35,074 nucleotides of DNA from assembly GCF_000424545.1 (NCBI RefSeq), contig NZ_AUKC01000043.1, positions 1 through 35,074 of the forward strand, in the 5' to 3' direction. Position 1 is the first letter of the stretch. Each line of letters begins with the position of its first letter. Made by a program: the position numbers and the translations under genes. Source of the stretch: Butyrivibrio sp. NC3005. Its GTDB lineage: Bacteria > Bacillota > Clostridia > Lachnospirales > Lachnospiraceae. The notes beneath the pieces are model-generated. The model did not search any database, had not been told where the DNA came from, and worked only from the letters and a program-made list of their open reading frames with translations. Of this stretch, positions 32,606 to 35,074 are shown piece after piece.

Positions 32606-33733
32606 TTAATAAATTCTATAATTTCCGCTAAGTGCAAGGAATGCAAAGAAATAAAGACAGTTATCATAATAACGTCTCTCACCTGTACGAAGAGGCATAT
32701 CGAAGAACTTCTGTACCCATTCTTTTGCAATGTCATCCAAATCACTTGCAAGAACTGACTGTGCAACAGTAGCGGTAATAGCAAATGGGTGAAGTGCTTT
32801 CTCTCCCTCAACTCTTCCATCAACTTCATATATATGATATGAATCATTTCTCATATCTTCAAGAAGTGCCCTCTGAATAGCTGCTGCTGCCTTCTTCTGT
32901 CCTTCATCAATTCCGTACCATTCATAGTCCAGACCAATATTAGCAACTGTTCTGTATGAATCACTGAAGAATCTGTCGAATCTAATATCTGTCCATGGAA
33001 GCGGACGGCTCATTGGTGTACCATCAAATTCACCATATTCTGGGGAGAATCCTGTCTTAGGGTGACATGCCTTTGCAAGGTAGAGACGGCTTGCCTTTGC
33101 TGCCTCCTTAAAGAACTCTCTATCTTCTTCATCAGCCCACTGAGCATATAATTCATAGAAATGTGGAAGATGATAGGAAGGATCTGTAAAATCAATTCCA
33201 GGTACGAAAAGAATCTGGTGATTTTCCTTATTCCACATAGGGCTTCCCTGTCTTCCGTTTTCGCCCTTATGAAGGCATGCGCGAAGAATTGTTCTTGCCT
33301 GTTCAGAATAGTTAAATATACCCTCTCCATCACCGAATCTATGTGACGCAAAGAATAGAGCCATTGCAAAGAATTCTTCTCCATCAGGAGCTGCTCCATA
33401 AGCATTCTTCTTTCCATCTGTTCCACAGGACCATGCAAAATATCCTTCGTTCTCGCCCTCTGTCATATACATATATGTGCGAGCCCACTTCCAAATACGA
33501 TCAAACTCTTCCTTCATTCCGAGCTGAACACAAATCATCATTCCATAGGACATACCTTCTGTTCTGGCATCGAAATTACCTGTATCTTCAAGGTAACCCA
33601 TATCATCGCCTACTTCGTGATAAAAAGAATCCTCTCCGTGAAAGAACTGCTCCTTGATTTCCTCAAGGCGCTTATTAATCTTTTCTTCCGGAATGCCGAT
33701 TTCTGCAAATACGTTTCTATAATTTGTCTTCAT
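32606..33733 (-). CDS. rex: GH8 reducing-end xylose-releasing exo-oligoxylanase
   Basis: This 375-aa (alpha/alpha)6-barrel enzyme has no signal peptide, so it acts in the cytosol. It resembles Bacillus halodurans Rex (EC 3.2.1.156), which removes xylose from the reducing end of xylo-oligosaccharides. The motif R-T-E-G-M-S-Y-G places the catalytic acid at E59. A-P-D-G-E-E holds a conserved Asp (D117). The catalytic base is one of the Asp residues in W-T-D-I-R-F-D-R-F-F-S-D-S-Y-R (249, 253 or 258). A longer frame begins at 33793, but ATG 33733 has a GGAGAAAG site and gives the family's N-terminus. A long hairpin precedes it. No xylan transporter is adjacent. Confidence 0.9.
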   Translation of the reverse strand: MKTNYRNVFAEIGIPEEKINKRLEEIKEQFFHGEDSFYHEVGDDMGYLEDTGNFDARTEGMSYGMMICVQLGMKEEFDRIWKWARTYMYMTEGENEGYFAWSCGTDGKKNAYGAAPDGEEFFAMALFFASHRFGDGEGIFNYSEQARTILRACLHKGENGRQGSPMWNKENHQILFVPGIDFTDPSYHLPHFYELYAQWADEEDREFFKEAAKASRLYLAKACHPKTGFSPEYGEFDGTPMSRPLPWTDIRFDRFFSDSYRTVANIGLDYEWYGIDEGQKKAAAAIQRALLEDMRNDSYHIYEVDGRVEGEKALHPFAITATVAQSVLASDLDDIAKEWVQKFFDMPLRTGERRYYDNCLYFFAFLALSGNYRIY

Positions 33734-33776
33734 AATATTCTTTCTCCATGTAAACTTTCTACTACTAAAAGCAAAA

Positions 33777-33822
33777 ACACAATATGAAAACATCTTTTAT
33801 AAAAGTGCTTTTCATATTGTGT
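33777..33822 (-). terminator. Long hairpin with U-tract in the rex leader
   Basis: ACACAATATGAAAA (33777-33790) pairs perfectly with TTTTCATATTGTGT (33809-33822), and an inner CTTT/AAAG extends the stem. On the minus strand TTTTTGCTTTT follows. It could terminate the upstream thymidine kinase mRNA. However, only 43 bases separate it from the rex ATG, too few for a separate promoter, so it may instead act as an attenuator or operator for rex. Confidence 0.6.
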
Positions 33823-33918
33823 CTAGTTTATCATGTAAAGAATACACACTCTATTCAATTATTGCTATTTTATAATCATTTTTTGTTCGCCAGCACGATG
33901 ATTTTGAAATAATCTATA

Positions 33919-34338
33919 TTAAACAAATGCAAGAGTATTGCATCCTATTGCTTTCTCAAGAGATTTCATATCATTTAATATCTTAGAACTAACTGCTTCT
34001 TTATCAAAATAGCTTTTCTTAAAAACAGTAAGCAATTCATCAAGACTCTGAGGTTCAACAAAGTACTTAACTTTTTTATTTCTTTTATTAAAAGTAAGTA
34101 TTGAATAATACTTATCATGATTCTTTTTGAATTCCCATGAACACAATCCTTTAAGTTCAGGTCTAAAATCCACACTAACGCTTGATGTATTATCCATTTT
34201 CTCAATCAATTTAACGAGTGTATCATAAATATCATCACTAAATGAAATAACCTGTCCCTGATATCTTAATATATATGTATATTTTTCAACTTCTGCATCT
34301 TTTTTCAAAGACAGTTTGTCTAACAATCCTTCTAACAT
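33919..34338 (-). CDS. Conserved-looking protein of unknown function downstream of tdk
   Basis: The 139-aa soluble protein has mixed charge, no signal peptide or membrane segment, and a likely alpha/beta fold: strands around 20-30 and 77-95, an amphipathic helix at 36-50 and a helical C-terminus (97-130). I recognise no motif. It begins three bases after the tdk stop with a GTGAGAAAG-like site inside tdk, so the two are co-transcribed and probably translationally coupled. It has no catalytic-looking cluster, and function cannot be assigned. Confidence 0.6.
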   Translation of the reverse strand: MLEGLLDKLSLKKDAEVEKYTYILRYQGQVISFSDDIYDTLVKLIEKMDNTSSVSVDFRPELKGLCSWEFKKNHDKYYSILTFNKRNKKVKYFVEPQSLDELLTVFKKSYFDKEAVSSKILNDMKSLEKAIGCNTLAFV

Positions 34339-34341
34339 TAC

Positions 34342-34923
34342 TTAATCTTTCTCACTTTCCTTAATTGCATGTCTCCAGCATCTATGACACATAGCAACAT
34401 AGCTGTCATTTCCCCCCAGAAGCACCTGATCACCACTTGTTACTACTCTGCCTCTTGCATCAATTCTGGCATTTACTGTAGCCTTTGCACCACATTTACA
34501 TACAGTTTTTATCTCAGTGATTGAATCTGCAAGCTCCATAAGTCTTCTAGAACCAGGAAAGAAATTTGTCAAAAAGTCTGTTCTAAGCCCAAAACAAAGA
34601 ATTGGAATATTCTCTTCATCAACAAGTTCTCTTAGTTCATCAATCTGTTTTGGAGTAAAAAACTGACTTTCATCAGAAATAATAACTGTTGTTTTGCCAT
34701 GCTTTTGGTACTTATCAATTATGCTATCTGTAGGAAGTATCACGTCTGCATGCTGTTCAAGTCCTATGCGGCTTTTAATAATGTCTTCTCCATCTCTTGT
34801 ATCTGTAGATGGTTTAATCAGCCAAACATTCATTCCCTGTTCTTCATAATTAAACTTAGTAATCAAAGCCTGGGCAGACTTTGATGAACCCATTGCTCCA
34901 TATTTAAAATATAATTTAGCCAT
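34342..34923 (-). CDS. tdk: Thymidine kinase
   Basis: This 193-aa type II enzyme phosphorylates thymidine with ATP for pyrimidine salvage. The P-loop is G-A-M-G-S-S-K-S (9-16). The Walker B/catalytic region is I-S-D-E-S-Q-F (82-88) with Glu85 as base. The zinc lasso uses Cys142, Cys144, Cys179 and Cys182 (C-K-C-G and C-H-R-C). Its length matches the family. A GGGGTGA site precedes the ATG. The family I repeat copy 2 lies just 25 bases upstream in the opposite orientation. Confidence 0.93.
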   Translation of the reverse strand: MAKLYFKYGAMGSSKSAQALITKFNYEEQGMNVWLIKPSTDTRDGEDIIKSRIGLEQHADVILPTDSIIDKYQKHGKTTVIISDESQFFTPKQIDELRELVDEENIPILCFGLRTDFLTNFFPGSRRLMELADSITEIKTVCKCGAKATVNARIDARGRVVTSGDQVLLGGNDSYVAMCHRCWRHAIKESEKD

Positions 34924-34948
34924 CTAATTATCACCCCTTCCTATTTGT

Positions 34949-35074
34949 ATAGGTTATTGTTTTCATCAGGAAAATCAATAACCGTACCAGACCAAAATTT
35001 GTCGTTAAGACAAATTTTGTCCTGCGAAGCAGGATTCTTGCTGATGATTATCCTAAATCTCAGCAAGAAGTCAT
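34949..35074 (+). repeat. Family I structured repeat, copy 2 (reaches the window edge)
   Basis: It has the same length and orientation as the copy at 11284-11409 and six substitutions. Stem A is closed here by GGTTATTG/CAATAACC with an inner TTTTC/GAAAA, and stem B is a perfect 11-base pair (CAAAATTTGTC/GACAAATTTTG, loop GTTAA). Stems C and D are identical to copy 1. The last base of the matching block coincides with the window end, so the element may continue, and what lies downstream on the plus strand is unseen. Confidence 0.8.

Noticed and set aside
1..35074. CRISPR arrays, tRNA or rRNA genes, prophage or transposase genes
   Set aside because: I saw no regularly spaced repeats, no tRNA-like cloverleaf with CCA and no transposase or phage motifs on either strand; a short tRNA could still be missed by eye.

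Overview
The window looks like chromosome of a low-GC, Gram-positive, carbohydrate-fermenting gut or rumen anaerobe. A Lachnospiraceae member of the Butyrivibrio/Pseudobutyrivibrio type is my best guess. The reasons are the AT-rich sequence, strong AAGGAGG-like ribosome binding sites, TTGACT-N17-TATTAT promoters, a Rex-type GH8 exo-oligoxylanase, a maltodextrin ABC operon without its own ATPase, a TAXI-type TRAP transporter and very large cyclic-di-GMP proteins. The species assignment is inference. I saw no rRNA, tRNA, CRISPR array, intact transposase or phage module.

Layout. 1-1620: the start of a minus-strand gene cut by the window edge, with its promoter and an insulating terminator, then a decayed HTH/AAA-ATPase locus. 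1627-10957: a minus-strand surface-glycan region in several transcription units: a cytidylate-kinase-like protein, two GT2 glycosyltransferases (one GlfT2-like), a secreted Pro/Glu/Thr-rich protein, a GT-C membrane transferase, an SH3b membrane protein, a Dol-P-Man-synthase-like GT2 and a GT-B transferase. 10958-11518: a divergent promoter region filled with strongly structured repeat elements. 11519-15675: a plus-strand operon for a TAXI receptor, a fused TRAP permease and a family-VIII-like serine hydrolase. It faces a PfkB-fold protein that lacks the catalytic Asp. 16828-23496: two cyclic-di-GMP proteins, one of 1449 aa with three GGDEF-fold domains, the other a 7-TM GGDEF/EAL protein. 23798-25162: citrate synthase. 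25251-31330: malE-malF-malG-GH13_20-lacI operon with a palindromic operator at its promoter. 31516-34923: hexapeptide acyltransferase, GH8 Rex, an unknown 139-aa protein and thymidine kinase.

How the genes fit together. The maltodextrin operon imports and hydrolyses alpha-glucans under a LacI regulator, and Rex trims xylo-oligosaccharides. The left-hand cluster probably builds and exports a cell-surface glycan, or glycosylates a secreted protein. The TRAP operon probably imports an organic acid or acyl compound that the hydrolase acts on.

The most unusual feature is a set of structured intergenic repeats. Family I (126 nt, four consecutive hairpins) is present at 11284-11409 and again at 34949-35074 with six differences, and its first hairpin is conserved by compensatory changes. 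Family II (135 nt, a three-way junction) lies just downstream of a TTGACA-N17-TAAAAT promoter, and a decayed copy lies next to family I. Family I's first hairpin also occurs alone just after the stop codon of one gene, and a partial copy of it after another.
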